A DNA stretch of 64,000 nucleotides from Oscillospiraceae bacterium (GCA_025758045.1 CP107208.1:248001-312000); one strand, 5' to 3'. Positions 41,541 through 49,136 are shown, counted from the stretch's first letter. Translations and numbers: made by a program. The notes: generated by a model not told the origin, from the letters alone.

Positions 41541-42524
41541 ATGGTAAAAGCGGACGTGCTGGCCGCGCTGGACGCTGCCCGGGGTAAATACATTTCCGGG
41601 CAGGAGCTGGCACAGCAGCTGGGCGTGAGCCGCACAGCTATCTGGAAAGCCGTCGCTGCCCTGCGGGCCGACGGCATCCCGGTGGCGGCGGTGACCAACC
41701 GCGGCTACATCCTCTCCCCTGCTGCCGACGTGCTCAATGCCGCCGCCGTCACGGCGCTGCTGGCCCCAGAAGCGGCCAGAGCCTTGCAGGTCGAGGTCGT
41801 CGACCGTTTGCCCGGCACGAATGCTGCTCTGCGGGCCCGCGCTGAGAATGGTGCCCCCGAAGGGCTGGTGCTGATCGCCCAGGCACAATCGGCCGGGCGC
41901 GGCCGGGGTGGGCACAGCTTCTTCTCGCCCCAGGGCGGGCTGTACCTCAGCATCCTGCTGCGGCCGGAGATCGGCCTGCGCCAGGCCGTGCGGCTGACTG
42001 CTATGGCCGCCGTGGCCGCCTGCCGCGCCGCTGAGAAGGTTTCCGGTGCGGAACTGCGCATCAAGTGGGTCAACGACCTCTGGCGGGATGGCCGCAAGGT
42101 CTGCGGCATCCTGACCGAAGCCGCGCTGGACATGGAAAGCGGCATGTTGGACTATGAGGTGCTGGGCCTGGGCTTCAACATCACGGCCCCGCCCGATGGC
42201 TGGCCTGCCGAGCTGCAGGATGTAGCCGGGGCGCTGTTCGATGATGCCCCGCCGCCGGGTGCCCGTGCGGCGCTGGCAGCCGCCTTCCTCAACGAGTTTT
42301 GGGCGCTGTACCACGGCGTGCCCAAGCCGGAGTACCTGCCGGAATACCGTGCCCGCCAGGCGCTGCTGGGCCAGACCGTGACGGTAACGCCCCGGAACGG
42401 CACCCCGCGCAAGGCTGAGGCGCTGGACATCGACGAGGACTGCCGCCTGGTCGTCCGCTTTGCGGGAGAGCACGATTTAGTGCCCCTGCGCGGCGAGGAA
42501 GTTCATTTGGGAAAGTACCTGTAA
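41541..42524 (+). CDS. birA: Bifunctional biotin-protein ligase / repressor BirA
   Basis: 327 residues. N-terminal HTH_11 DNA-binding domain (SGQELAQQLGVSRTAIWKAVAALRADG, residues about 19-43), then the ligase core with the biotinoyl-AMP loop GRGRGGHSFFSPQGGLYLS (normally GRGRxGRxW; here GGHSF) and KWVNDLWRDGRKVCGILTE, and a C-terminal SH3-like domain. It attaches biotin to carboxylase carrier domains and, having the HTH, can also repress transcription. Next to bioY and behind a BirA-like dyad, so autoregulation is likely. Confidence 0.94.
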   Translation: MVKADVLAALDAARGKYISGQELAQQLGVSRTAIWKAVAALRADGIPVAAVTNRGYILSPAADVLNAAAVTALLAPEAARALQVEVVDRLPGTNAALRARAENGAPEGLVLIAQAQSAGRGRGGHSFFSPQGGLYLSILLRPEIGLRQAVRLTAMAAVAACRAAEKVSGAELRIKWVNDLWRDGRKVCGILTEAALDMESGMLDYEVLGLGFNITAPPDGWPAELQDVAGALFDDAPPPGARAALAAAFLNEFWALYHGVPKPEYLPEYRARQALLGQTVTVTPRNGTPRKAEALDIDEDCRLVVRFAGEHDLVPLRGEEVHLGKYL

Positions 42525-42565
42525 AGGTCTTTGTATAGTATCAACAAAAGAAAAGAGGAACAATT

Positions 42566-43108
42566 ATGAAAACTGCTGAAAACCTGCGGGTGCGTCGGAT
42601 GGTCCTGTGCGCCCTGTTTGCCGCCCTGACCGCCGTGTGCAGCCAGATCGCCATCCCCATGCCCTGGGGCGTGCCCATCAACCTGGCACTGTTTGCCGTG
42701 TACATGGCAGGCACCATGCTGGGGGCCTTCTGGGGCACCGTCAGCCAGCTGGTGTTTGTGGCGCTGGCTGCCATCGGTGTGCCGGTGCTGGCTGGTTTCC
42801 AGGGCGGCCCCTCTGCCATCTTTGGCAAGACCGGCGGCTATGTGCTGGGTTACATTCTGGCTGCACTCATCACCGCGTTGATCTCCAAGGCTTTGGGCCG
42901 CAAGTTCTGGTCGCTCTGCGTGGCCATGGTCGTGGGCTGTGCCGTCTGCTATGTGCTGGGCACCATCTGGTTCATGACCCTGACCGGTGCCGACCTTGCC
43001 AGCGCCCTGGGCTGGTGCGTCCTGCCCTACCTGCCCGGCGACGTCATTAAAATTGCCCTGGCTGCGATCCTGACCATCCAGCTGGACAAGCGCATGCCCA
43101 ACCTGTAA
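42566..43108 (+). CDS. bioY: Biotin transporter substrate-binding subunit BioY
   Basis: 180 residues, six hydrophobic segments. Family signature GGPSAIFGKTGGYVLGYILAA (residues about 85-105) and the N-terminal QIAIPMPWGVPINLALFAVYMAG match BioY, the S component of an ECF transporter. No ECF ATPase genes are adjacent, so it would use a shared energising module or work alone. 41 bases after birA; terminator follows at 43122. Confidence 0.94.
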   Translation: MKTAENLRVRRMVLCALFAALTAVCSQIAIPMPWGVPINLALFAVYMAGTMLGAFWGTVSQLVFVALAAIGVPVLAGFQGGPSAIFGKTGGYVLGYILAALITALISKALGRKFWSLCVAMVVGCAVCYVLGTIWFMTLTGADLASALGWCVLPYLPGDVIKIALAAILTIQLDKRMPNL

Positions 43109-43121
43109 GTTTCAACTTTTC

Positions 43122-43170
43122 GCAGCCCGTGCGGGGGGAGCTTTCATGCTCTCGGTACGGGCTGCTTTTT
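43122..43170 (+). terminator. Terminator of birA-bioY
   Basis: GCAGCCCGT / ACGGGCTGC outer stem with a structured 26-base loop, then T5. Confidence 0.75.
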
Positions 43171-43171
43171 A

Positions 43172-43200
43172 TTGCGTCGGCGCCCGCAATGTGGTATACT
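43172..43200 (+). promoter_or_regulatory. Promoter of ruvX-uppS
   Basis: TTGCGT 43172-43177, 17-base spacer, TATACT 43195-43200. It abuts the preceding terminator. Confidence 0.55.
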
Positions 43201-43232
43201 GATACCATCAACCATGAAAGGACCCAACCTGT

Positions 43233-43700
43233 ATGAAATGGCTTGCTGTTGACTACGGCGACTCCCGCACGGGGCTGGCCGGCTGCGATGCCGGCGAGAC
43301 AATCACCAGTCCCATCACCCCCCAGATCGAAGAAAAAAGCATGAATAAAGTGGCCGCCGCCGTCACCGCTGTGGCCCAGGCCCGCGGGGCCGAGGCCCTG
43401 GTCTGCGGCCTGCCCAAAAACATGGATGGTACCGAGGGCAGCCGCGCCAATAAGAGCCGCCGCTTTGCCCAGCGCCTGGCAAATACCGCGAACCTGTCGG
43501 TGGTGCTTTGGGATGAGCGCCGCACCACGGTTTCCGCCGCCGCCATCCTGGCCGATAACGATACTTTCGGTGCCAAGCGCAAGGAACGGCTGGATTCCGT
43601 TTCCGCCGCCGTCATTCTGGAAAGCTTTTTAAACTGGCGTGCCCACCACCCGGATGAGGAGCCGCCCGAGATGCTGCGTCCGCAGCCTGCCGAAGTCTGA
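43233..43700 (+). CDS. ruvX: RuvX/YqgF Holliday-junction resolvase-like nuclease
   Basis: 155 residues with the YqgF RNase-H fold: first acidic motif WLAVDYGDSRTGLA (Asp7), VCGLPKNMDGTEG in the middle, LWDERRTTVSA, and LDSVSAAVILESFL with the last acidic residue. Known roles are 16S rRNA 5' maturation and, by name, Holliday-junction resolution. ATG 43233 follows GAAAGGA. Followed after 33 bases by the prenyltransferase gene. Confidence 0.93.
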   Translation: MKWLAVDYGDSRTGLAGCDAGETITSPITPQIEEKSMNKVAAAVTAVAQARGAEALVCGLPKNMDGTEGSRANKSRRFAQRLANTANLSVVLWDERRTTVSAAAILADNDTFGAKRKERLDSVSAAVILESFLNWRAHHPDEEPPEMLRPQPAEV

Positions 43701-43733
43701 TACAAAACACACGATAGAAGGAGAAAATCCACC

Positions 43734-44459
43734 ATGCCGCAAGATACTGCTGCCCGCTTCCCCACCCATGTCGCCATCATCGTGGACGGTAACCGCCGCT
43801 GGGCCAAACAGCGCCTGATGCCTGTCAGCCTGGGCCACAAGGCCGGGTTTGACCGCCTGCGCGAGATCACCCGCTACGCCGTGGGCGACCGAGGCGTCTT
43901 TGTGCTGTCGCTGTACGTCTTTTCCACAGAGAACTTCTCCCGCGATGCCAAAGAGGTCGGCTATCTGATGGACCTGTTTGCCAACAACTTCCGCACCATC
44001 GCCGACGAAATGAACGAGCGCGGCTGCAAGGTGCTGTTCAGCGGCCGCCGCGAGGGCCTGCAGCAGCGCGTGCTGGACGCTATGGACTACATGATGGATC
44101 TGACTAAAGACAACGACAAGGGCATCGTCAACTTCTGCCTGAACTACGGCAGCCACGCCGAGCTGACCGACGCCATGCGCGCCATTGCGGGCGAGGTTAA
44201 GGCCGGGACCCTGCAGCCCGAGGACATTAACGAAAAGACCATCGAGAGCCACCTCTACCGCGACCTGCCCCCGGTGGACCTGATGATCCGCACCAGCGGT
44301 GAGGAGCGGCTGTCCAACTTCCTGCTGTGGCAGTGCGCCTATTCCGAGTTCTACTTCACGCCGGTCCTCTTCCCTGATTTCACCAAGGAGTGCTTTGACA
44401 AAGCGCTGGAAGAGTACGCCCGCCGTGACCGCCGCATGGGCGGCAACACCAAAAAGTAA
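43734..44459 (+). CDS. uppS: cis-prenyltransferase (UppS family)
   Basis: 241 residues. Catalytic region IIVDGNRRWAKQR (Asp18), then SLYVFSTENFSR and the C-terminal DLMIRTSGEERLSNFLLWQCAYSEFYF. The usual bacterial UppS has DGNGRWA; here residue 21 is Arg, a form seen in some other cis-prenyltransferases, so product length may differ from C55. Undecaprenyl diphosphate synthesis in the cytoplasm for cell-wall carrier lipid is still the most likely role. The usual frr/cdsA neighbours are missing; it sits behind ruvX. Confidence 0.88.
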   Translation: MPQDTAARFPTHVAIIVDGNRRWAKQRLMPVSLGHKAGFDRLREITRYAVGDRGVFVLSLYVFSTENFSRDAKEVGYLMDLFANNFRTIADEMNERGCKVLFSGRREGLQQRVLDAMDYMMDLTKDNDKGIVNFCLNYGSHAELTDAMRAIAGEVKAGTLQPEDINEKTIESHLYRDLPPVDLMIRTSGEERLSNFLLWQCAYSEFYFTPVLFPDFTKECFDKALEEYARRDRRMGGNTKK

Positions 44460-44480
44460 AATTCTGTATTCTGCATAAAA

Positions 44481-44529
44481 AATCCCCGCAAAGTCTGGCG
44501 ATTCTGCTAAGGCTCTGCGGGGATTATTT
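44481..44529. terminator. Terminator after uppS
   Basis: AATCCCCGCA / TGCGGGGATT stem with a long loop; A6 on the left and TATTTG on the right, between convergent genes. Confidence 0.75.
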
Positions 44530-44568
44530 GATTGCACGTTACATATAGTAGGGGTAGGCAACCGCCCA

Positions 44569-45351
44569 TCACCCGACGCTGCTGTCGCTGGTGGCTTCGT
44601 CCCCGGCCGCGGGGCCGGGATAGGTGGTGATGGTCACCTTTTCAATGGTGATGGCCGCGTCCTCGGTGGGTTTCCAGGTATCGTTGCCGTCCTCGTCCTT
44701 GGTGGTCTCCACGCAGGCCATGGCGTCCACTACGTCCATGCCCTGGTAGACCTGGCCAAAGACCGTGTCGGTGTTATCGAGGTACGGCAGCCCGCCCACA
44801 GCCGCGTAGGCAGCCACCTGGCTGTCCGTGTAGCCGTTCTGGGCCAGCTCGGCCTGTTGGTCGCTGCTTACACTGTCCGGAAGGGCCGCGACGAAGTAAA
44901 ATTGGCTGTTGCCGCCGGTGACATCACCGCCCTGGGCAAAGGCCGCGCACAGCGCCCCGGCGTAGTGCTTCAGCGAGGCGTCGGCCTCCAGCGGGTAGGG
45001 GGTGTTGCTCCAGATCGTGGAGCCGCCGGTGCCTGTGCCGGTGGCGTCGCCGCCCTGCACCGCAAAGCCGTACTGGCTGCGCCAGATGATGGTGCCGTCG
45101 TAGTAGCCGCTGCGGGCCAGCCCCACAAAATTATACACCGCCATGGGGGCTGCGTCCGGGTACAATACGGCGCGCACCTCACCCAAACTGGTGGAGAAGA
45201 TGGCGATGGTGTCGCCGTCGCTGGGCGCGGCAAACTGGCGCTCCTCGCTGATGAACTGGTCGGGGCGCGTGGGGGCCTTTTTGGCGTTGCTGCCGCAGCT
45301 GCACAGCAGCACGGCGGTCAGCAGCAGGGGCAGGCAGGCGGAACGTTTCAT
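44569..45351 (-). CDS. Cyclophilin-type peptidyl-prolyl isomerase lipoprotein
   Basis: 260 residues. Signal peptide with lipobox LLCSC (Cys about 19), linker, then a cyclophilin domain: GEVRAVLYPDAAPMAVYNFVGLARSGYYDG, FAVQGGDATGTGTGG and NSQFYFVAA. The catalytic Arg of classical cyclophilins (FHRV) is present as IIWRSQ. Loops are longer than in minimal bacterial cyclophilins. Helps fold exported proteins at the outer membrane face. Monocistronic. Confidence 0.9.
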   Translation of the reverse strand: MKRSACLPLLLTAVLLCSCGSNAKKAPTRPDQFISEERQFAAPSDGDTIAIFSTSLGEVRAVLYPDAAPMAVYNFVGLARSGYYDGTIIWRSQYGFAVQGGDATGTGTGGSTIWSNTPYPLEADASLKHYAGALCAAFAQGGDVTGGNSQFYFVAALPDSVSSDQQAELAQNGYTDSQVAAYAAVGGLPYLDNTDTVFGQVYQGMDVVDAMACVETTKDEDGNDTWKPTEDAAITIEKVTITTYPGPAAGDEATSDSSVG

Positions 45352-45422
45352 GGCAGATCCTCCGGGGCGTTCACAAATCTAGATAAGGATATTATACCAC
45401 ATATTTTTTGCGCTGAACACCC

Positions 45423-45451
45423 TTGACGTTTGGTGAAAAAAAAGGTACACT
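45423..45451 (+). promoter_or_regulatory. Promoter of DUF1292 gene
   Basis: TTGACG 45423-45428, 17-base spacer with an A8 run, TACACT 45446-45451. Confidence 0.6.
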
Positions 45452-45487
45452 ATATACAAGAAATTTCAAGACCACAGGAGGTCACCT

Positions 45488-45814
45488 ATGTCTGACGAAC
45501 TGAGCCCCGAAATGCTCGAGGAAGCCACGCCCGACCTGCTGACGCTGGAGGATGAGGACGGCAAGGAGGTCACTTTTGAAGTGATCGACGCCACCGAAGT
45601 GAACGGCACCCGTTACCTGGCAGTGATCCCGTATCAGGAAGATCCGGAGAGCCTGCAGGAGGATGCCGAGCTGATCCTGATGCGCATTGGCACCGACGAG
45701 GAAGGCGAATATATGGACATCGTAGATGACGATGAAGAACTGCTGACTGTCGGCAAAGTCTTTGAAGAGCGCCTGAGCGCGATGTACGACATCGACGATT
45801 CCGAGTTGGAGTAA
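45488..45814 (+). CDS. DUF1292-family acidic protein (YrzB-like)
   Basis: 108 residues, highly acidic. DEDGKEVTFEVIDATEVNGTRYLAVIPYQE and DEDEGEYMDIVDDDEELLTVGKVFEERL-type blocks are those of DUF1292, a small widespread Firmicute family of unknown function that often accompanies ruvX/alaS. Here it is about 1.8 kb downstream of ruvX, separated by uppS and the cyclophilin. Start 45488 has AGGAGGT upstream. A small RNA gene follows. Confidence 0.9.
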   Translation: MSDELSPEMLEEATPDLLTLEDEDGKEVTFEVIDATEVNGTRYLAVIPYQEDPESLQEDAELILMRIGTDEEGEYMDIVDDDEELLTVGKVFEERLSAMYDIDDSELE

Positions 45815-45873
45815 AAAACATCCCTGCACGGTTTGATTTGTTGCGGTCATTTTATGAATCCTACTAATCAAAT

Positions 45874-46054
45874 TTAGGGAGCCCGCTGTCCCTGGCTGGA
45901 TCGCAGACCTCCCGCCCTAGGCGGAAGAAGGGAGCGTGAACGTCCGGGTAGGGCACCCACCTGCCTGTACCGGTAGGTTTTGATTGGCTGCAGACGGCCG
46001 CGTGGGGTTTTGTGTTTTTCAGTCGGACAGTCCTGCTGTCCGGCTTTTTGTTTT
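45874..46054 (+). ncRNA. 6S-like regulatory RNA (ssrS candidate)
   Basis: About 180 nt with its own promoter-like elements (TTGTTG 45838-45843, 18-base spacer, TACTAA 45862-45867) and a clean terminator CGGACAG-TCCTG-CTGTCCG-GCTTTTTG (46024-46050). It folds into a rod with an apical CTCCCGCC/GGCGG..GGGAG hairpin, and the 3' part contains GGGCACCCACCTGCC, a string I associate with bacterial 6S RNAs. No ORF in it is convincing. Size and fold fit 6S RNA, which binds sigma-A RNA polymerase; the class assignment is tentative. Confidence 0.5.
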
Positions 46055-46082
46055 AGATTTTTGGGGAAAGGGGGCCATCGCC

Positions 46083-46727
46083 GTGGGCGAGCGTATTGCG
46101 GTTGGGGACAAGCTCCCTTTCTTTGTGTACGATACCCCCTACAGTGCCCAAAACCGCTTCCGGGACCTGCTGCAGCGCAAAAGCCCGCTGGTGCTGGTGT
46201 TTATGGCCAACTTCGGCCACCCCATCACCCGCACCTTTGCCAGCCGCTACGCCAATACATACGGTTCCCTGCGGGACGGCGGATTCGCGCTGGTGGTGCG
46301 CTCCCGCGCAGACAAGCTCTCACGCAGCATTGGTCCCAATACCCTGCCCTACCCCCTGCTGTGTGATGCCGAGGGGGTGCTGTATGAGCACCTGGACATC
46401 CCCCAAAGCAGCAGTGCCCTGATGACCTACTCGCTGGAGGGCTGGCGCATCCTGCGGGAAGCCAAGCGCCAGGGCTACCAGGCCGCGAAAGGCCAGATGC
46501 AGCAGCTGCCGCTGACCCTGATTCTGGACAAGGACGGTACGGTGCTGTTCTGCCACTACGGTGCCAGCCTGACAGACGTTCCCACCGATTGTGAGGCCAT
46601 GCAAAGCCTACTGGAAGAGCTGGAACTGGTGCCCGACATGCCAGAATTAGAGGATCTGGATTACGAAAATTTCCCAGAGTTGGAGGATGCCGACGAACTC
46701 GACGAGGAGTTTGACACGTTCCACTGA
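46083..46727 (+). CDS. Thioredoxin-fold peroxiredoxin-like protein lacking the catalytic Cys
   Basis: 214 residues from GTG 46083 (AAAGGGGG 8 bases upstream); earlier in-frame starts fall inside the small RNA. The sequence VGDKLPFFVYDT ... SPLVLVFMANFGHPITRTFASRY ... LPLTLILDKDGTVLFCHYG follows the AhpC/TSA-Redoxin fold, but the position of the peroxidatic CxxC or T/SxxC is FGHPIT, so no redox Cys is present there. The C-terminal 35 residues are very acidic (ELEDADELDEEFD). Probably a non-catalytic or binding member of the family. Confidence 0.75.
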   Translation: MGERIAVGDKLPFFVYDTPYSAQNRFRDLLQRKSPLVLVFMANFGHPITRTFASRYANTYGSLRDGGFALVVRSRADKLSRSIGPNTLPYPLLCDAEGVLYEHLDIPQSSSALMTYSLEGWRILREAKRQGYQAAKGQMQQLPLTLILDKDGTVLFCHYGASLTDVPTDCEAMQSLLEELELVPDMPELEDLDYENFPELEDADELDEEFDTFH

Positions 46728-46747
46728 GTTGATAGCGCAAAACAGCA

Positions 46748-46776
46748 AAGAGCCGCAGCGGTGCGGCTCTTTTTTG
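46748..46776. terminator. Terminator between peroxiredoxin-like gene and cutC
   Basis: AAGAGCCGCA-GCGG-TGCGGCTCTT with T5 after, between convergent genes. Confidence 0.85.
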
Positions 46777-46785
46777 TATATGCTT

Positions 46786-47535
46786 TTATTGCAGCAGCGC
46801 GGCTTTGGCGGCGCGCACAGCGTCGGCGTCCGTCTGCTGGATGTGCCACTCGTCCAGCCCTGGCAGACCCATGGGGACGCCCTCGCGGCGGAAGCGCATG
46901 CCGCTTTCCACCAGTTTTTTGCCGCTTAGATGGAAAGCCCGTGCCCCGGGCAGGGCAGCGCGCAGCTCGGTGATAACGGCGGCGCTGACGCCTGCGCCGA
47001 TGAGCACCTCCGGCCCTTGCAGCTCGTTCCGCAGGGCAAGCATCTTGGCCAAGGCGGCTGTCCCCTGCCGGCAGCTGGCGGCACCGCCGCTGGTCAGGAC
47101 CGTATCAATACCCAGTGTGGCGGCGTCACGATAGGTTTCCACCAAATCACAGGAAACATCAATGCAGCGGTGCAGTGTGACGGGCTTATCCCCGCAGGCA
47201 TCCAGCAATTGGGCCATGGCGGGCTTGTCCAGCGCGCCATCGGGGGTCAGCGCACCGATGACGAAGCCGTCTGCCCCTGTATCCCGCAAGGTGTGGATCT
47301 GGGCGCACAGCAGGTCGATCTCGTCCTTTGTATAAAGGAAGTCACCCGCCCGGGGGCGCATCAGGCAGCGCACCGGCAGGCTGCACTCGGCCTTTATCTG
47401 ACGCAGCAGTTCTGGGTAAGGGCTTAGGCCGCCCACGGCTAAGGCGCTGCAGAATTCCAGCCGGTCGGCTCCGCCGGCCTGCGCGGCGCGCGCCGAGGCC
47501 AGGCTGTCCACACAGACTTCCAGAAGTTTTTTCAT
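46786..47535 (-). CDS. cutC: CutC-family protein
   Basis: 249 residues; ATG 47535 follows GGGAGGAG, while the frame continues upstream without start support. TIM-barrel family blocks: LEVCVDSLASARAAQAGGADRLEFC, GGLSPYPELL, VRCLMRPRAGDFLYTKDEI, TLHRCIDVSCDL and VLTSGGAASC. CutC was named for copper tolerance in E. coli, but its biochemical role is not settled. Monocistronic with its own promoter. Confidence 0.94.
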   Translation of the reverse strand: MKKLLEVCVDSLASARAAQAGGADRLEFCSALAVGGLSPYPELLRQIKAECSLPVRCLMRPRAGDFLYTKDEIDLLCAQIHTLRDTGADGFVIGALTPDGALDKPAMAQLLDACGDKPVTLHRCIDVSCDLVETYRDAATLGIDTVLTSGGAASCRQGTAALAKMLALRNELQGPEVLIGAGVSAAVITELRAALPGARAFHLSGKKLVESGMRFRREGVPMGLPGLDEWHIQQTDADAVRAAKAALLQ

Positions 47536-47559
47536 GGTATCTCCTCCCTGTCTGCTGCT

Positions 47560-47613
47560 ATTGTAACATAGGTTGTGGAAAACAACAATCCCCGCGCGCC
47601 GGGGCACACGGGG
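47560..47613 (-). promoter_or_regulatory. cutC promoter overlapping terminator of the small membrane gene
   Basis: Minus strand TTGTTG (47588-47583), 17-base spacer, TACAAT (47565-47560). The same stretch is the T-rich tail (TTGTTGTTTT) of a GC-rich hairpin 47613-47590 (CCCCG..GGC/GCC..CGGGG) that ends the gene at 47657. Confidence 0.55.
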
Positions 47614-47656
47614 ACTGCCGGTTATATGCACCCGGGTACACCGAGGGTACGCGAGA

Positions 47657-47929
47657 TCAGGCGGCGCGGCCGCCCCGCACAACGCGGAAAACGAGCTGCT
47701 GGCGCTGGGGCGCAGGGGTGGGGGCTGCCTTGGGTCGGGCGTTGGACTGATTTTCCAGCAAGACACCGCAGGCAGCATTGAGGCCCACAAGGCCCGCAGC
47801 GGCCACGATGACCGCCGCCCAGAACGGCACCGCGCCAGACGCCACGGCGGGCACCAGAATGATAAAGAGCATGAGCACCAGGTTGGAGATGAGCTTGCTG
47901 AGCCATACTTTTACAGTGTGGAAGTTCAT
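47657..47929 (-). CDS. Small membrane protein, unknown
   Basis: 90 residues. Start 47929 has AAGGAGG 9 bases upstream. Two hydrophobic helices (residues about 14-35 and 37-58) are followed by a basic, proline-containing tail (RPKAAPTPAPQRQQLVFRVVR). No family recognised. It has its own promoter (minus strand TTGACA 48042-48037, 17-base spacer, TATAGT 48019-48014) and terminator. Confidence 0.65.
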   Translation of the reverse strand: MNFHTVKVWLSKLISNLVLMLFIILVPAVASGAVPFWAAVIVAAAGLVGLNAACGVLLENQSNARPKAAPTPAPQRQQLVFRVVRGGRAA

Positions 47930-48013
47930 GATAAAGTTCCTCCTTCAGAAAAGCCGTACCGCAAATCCGGCTGTTGTGCGGTTGTAAAGGACACCGCGTT
48001 GTTCTGTGTCTCT

Positions 48014-48042
48014 ACTATAATACTACTGACGGTTGTTGTCAA
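48014..48042 (-). promoter_or_regulatory. Promoter of small membrane protein
   Basis: Minus strand TTGACA, 17-base spacer, TATAGT. Confidence 0.65.
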
Positions 48043-48085
48043 GACGCTTCAACAACTTTATTTAGAATTATTTTTCAAAAAACTC

Positions 48086-48114
48086 TTTACAAACACGCCT
48101 TGCAGTTGTATAAT
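48086..48114 (+). promoter_or_regulatory. Promoter of LexA-like regulator
   Basis: TTTACA 48086-48091, 17-base spacer, TATAAT 48109-48114; about 65 bases of leader. No obvious operator dyad seen over it. Confidence 0.65.
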
Positions 48115-48180
48115 GAGGACAAATAGTAAAGGCCTGACCACAAGATAGAGGAAAATGTCGCCCGGCAAAAGGAGTACGTT

Positions 48181-48810
48181 ATGTTTGCAGACCGCCTGAG
48201 AGATGCCCGAAAAGCTAAACGGTACAGCCAGACCGAGGTTTCGCGTATGCTTGGCGTTACCCAGCAGGCTGTTGGCAAGTGGGAGACCGGCCGTTCCACC
48301 CCGGACCCACAGACCGTGGCCCGCCTGGCTGAAATTCTGGATACAACGGCCGATGCCCTGCTGGGCCTGCAGCAGGCCCCCACGGCTGCCCCGGCTGTGG
48401 GCCGCAACGCCTTCAGCCGCTATACGGAGAGCCTTGTCCCCGTTGTGGGTACGGTGCGCGCCGGTTACGGCGCCCTTGCCTTTGAGGAGGACTACGGCAA
48501 AGAGTATGCCAGCGTTAAAGATCCCCAGAACTATTTCTACCTGGTTGTAAAGGGCGACAGCATGGAGCCGCGCATCTCGGACGGCGACCTGGCCCTTGTC
48601 CACCGCCAGAGCACGCTGGAAAACGGCGACCTGGGCGTGTTGGTCTACGGATCGGACGGCGAGGGCACGCTGAAAAAGTACATCCAGCGCGGCAACTCGG
48701 TCATCTTGCACCCCTTCAACCCTGCCTACGAGGAATTGGTCATCAAGGGCGAGGAACTTGACCACCTTTATATTGCCGGTAAAGTGGTGGAGACCAAGGC
48801 TAAGTGGTGA
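48181..48810 (+). CDS. XRE-HTH / S24 peptidase regulator (LexA- or CI-like)
   Basis: 209 residues. N-terminal XRE helix-turn-helix (YSQTEVSRMLGVTQQAVGKWETGRSTPDPQT, quoted here only as residues 15-45) and C-terminal S24 domain with catalytic Ser127 (VKGDSMEP) and Lys165 (GTLKKYI). Ala94-Gly95 in TVRAGYG matches the self-cleavage site of LexA and CI repressors, so RecA-stimulated autocleavage is likely. No phage genes are near; it may be a stress regulator of unlinked genes. Its 3' region carries repeat copy F and then a terminator. Confidence 0.9.
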   Translation: MFADRLRDARKAKRYSQTEVSRMLGVTQQAVGKWETGRSTPDPQTVARLAEILDTTADALLGLQQAPTAAPAVGRNAFSRYTESLVPVVGTVRAGYGALAFEEDYGKEYASVKDPQNYFYLVVKGDSMEPRISDGDLALVHRQSTLENGDLGVLVYGSDGEGTLKKYIQRGNSVILHPFNPAYEELVIKGEELDHLYIAGKVVETKAKW

Positions 48811-48893
48811 TTCCTGCCCTCTGATTTTATTGTAGCATAGTGTGCGTCCTATAATTCGGACATCAAGGGCAAAAGTACAATTTTATAATCTAT

Positions 48894-49065
48894 GGCAACA
48901 CCGCACAATTCCCGCCTAACGGCTTAAGCACCGCTCCGGCGGCTGCGGCACGGCATCTGCGTTGCCAAAATGCTCGATAATACACAAAGTATTATCTGCG
49001 CTTTTGTCTTAGCATCTGCCGCACCTCGCTCGCCGTATCGGCACTTAGAATTATGCGGTATTGCC
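48894..49065 (+). repeat. 172-bp palindromic repeat, copy F
   Basis: GGCAACACCGCACAATTC to GAATTATGCGGTATTGCC, flanked by CTAT on the left and CTAT on the right. It lies between the LexA-like gene and the terminator at 49076. Confidence 0.9.
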
Positions 49066-49075
49066 CTATAAAAAT

Positions 49076-49136
49076 GCTGCCCGCGGCATCGCTGGCTGTT
49101 GTAAACAGTCAGGTTATGCGGCGGGCTGTATTTTTT
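49076..49136 (+). terminator. Terminator upstream of DNA-repair radical SAM gene
   Basis: CTGCCCGC.GCAT / ATGC.GCGGGCTG arms enclosing an inner CTGTT-GTAA-ACAG hairpin, then T6 (49131-49136). It is only 25 bases before the next ATG, so it could also act as an attenuator for that gene. Confidence 0.75.

Noticed and set aside
45984..46082. N-terminal extension of the peroxiredoxin-like protein from ATG 45984
   Set aside because: It would read through the ncRNA and its terminator; AAAGGGGG sits properly before GTG 46083.
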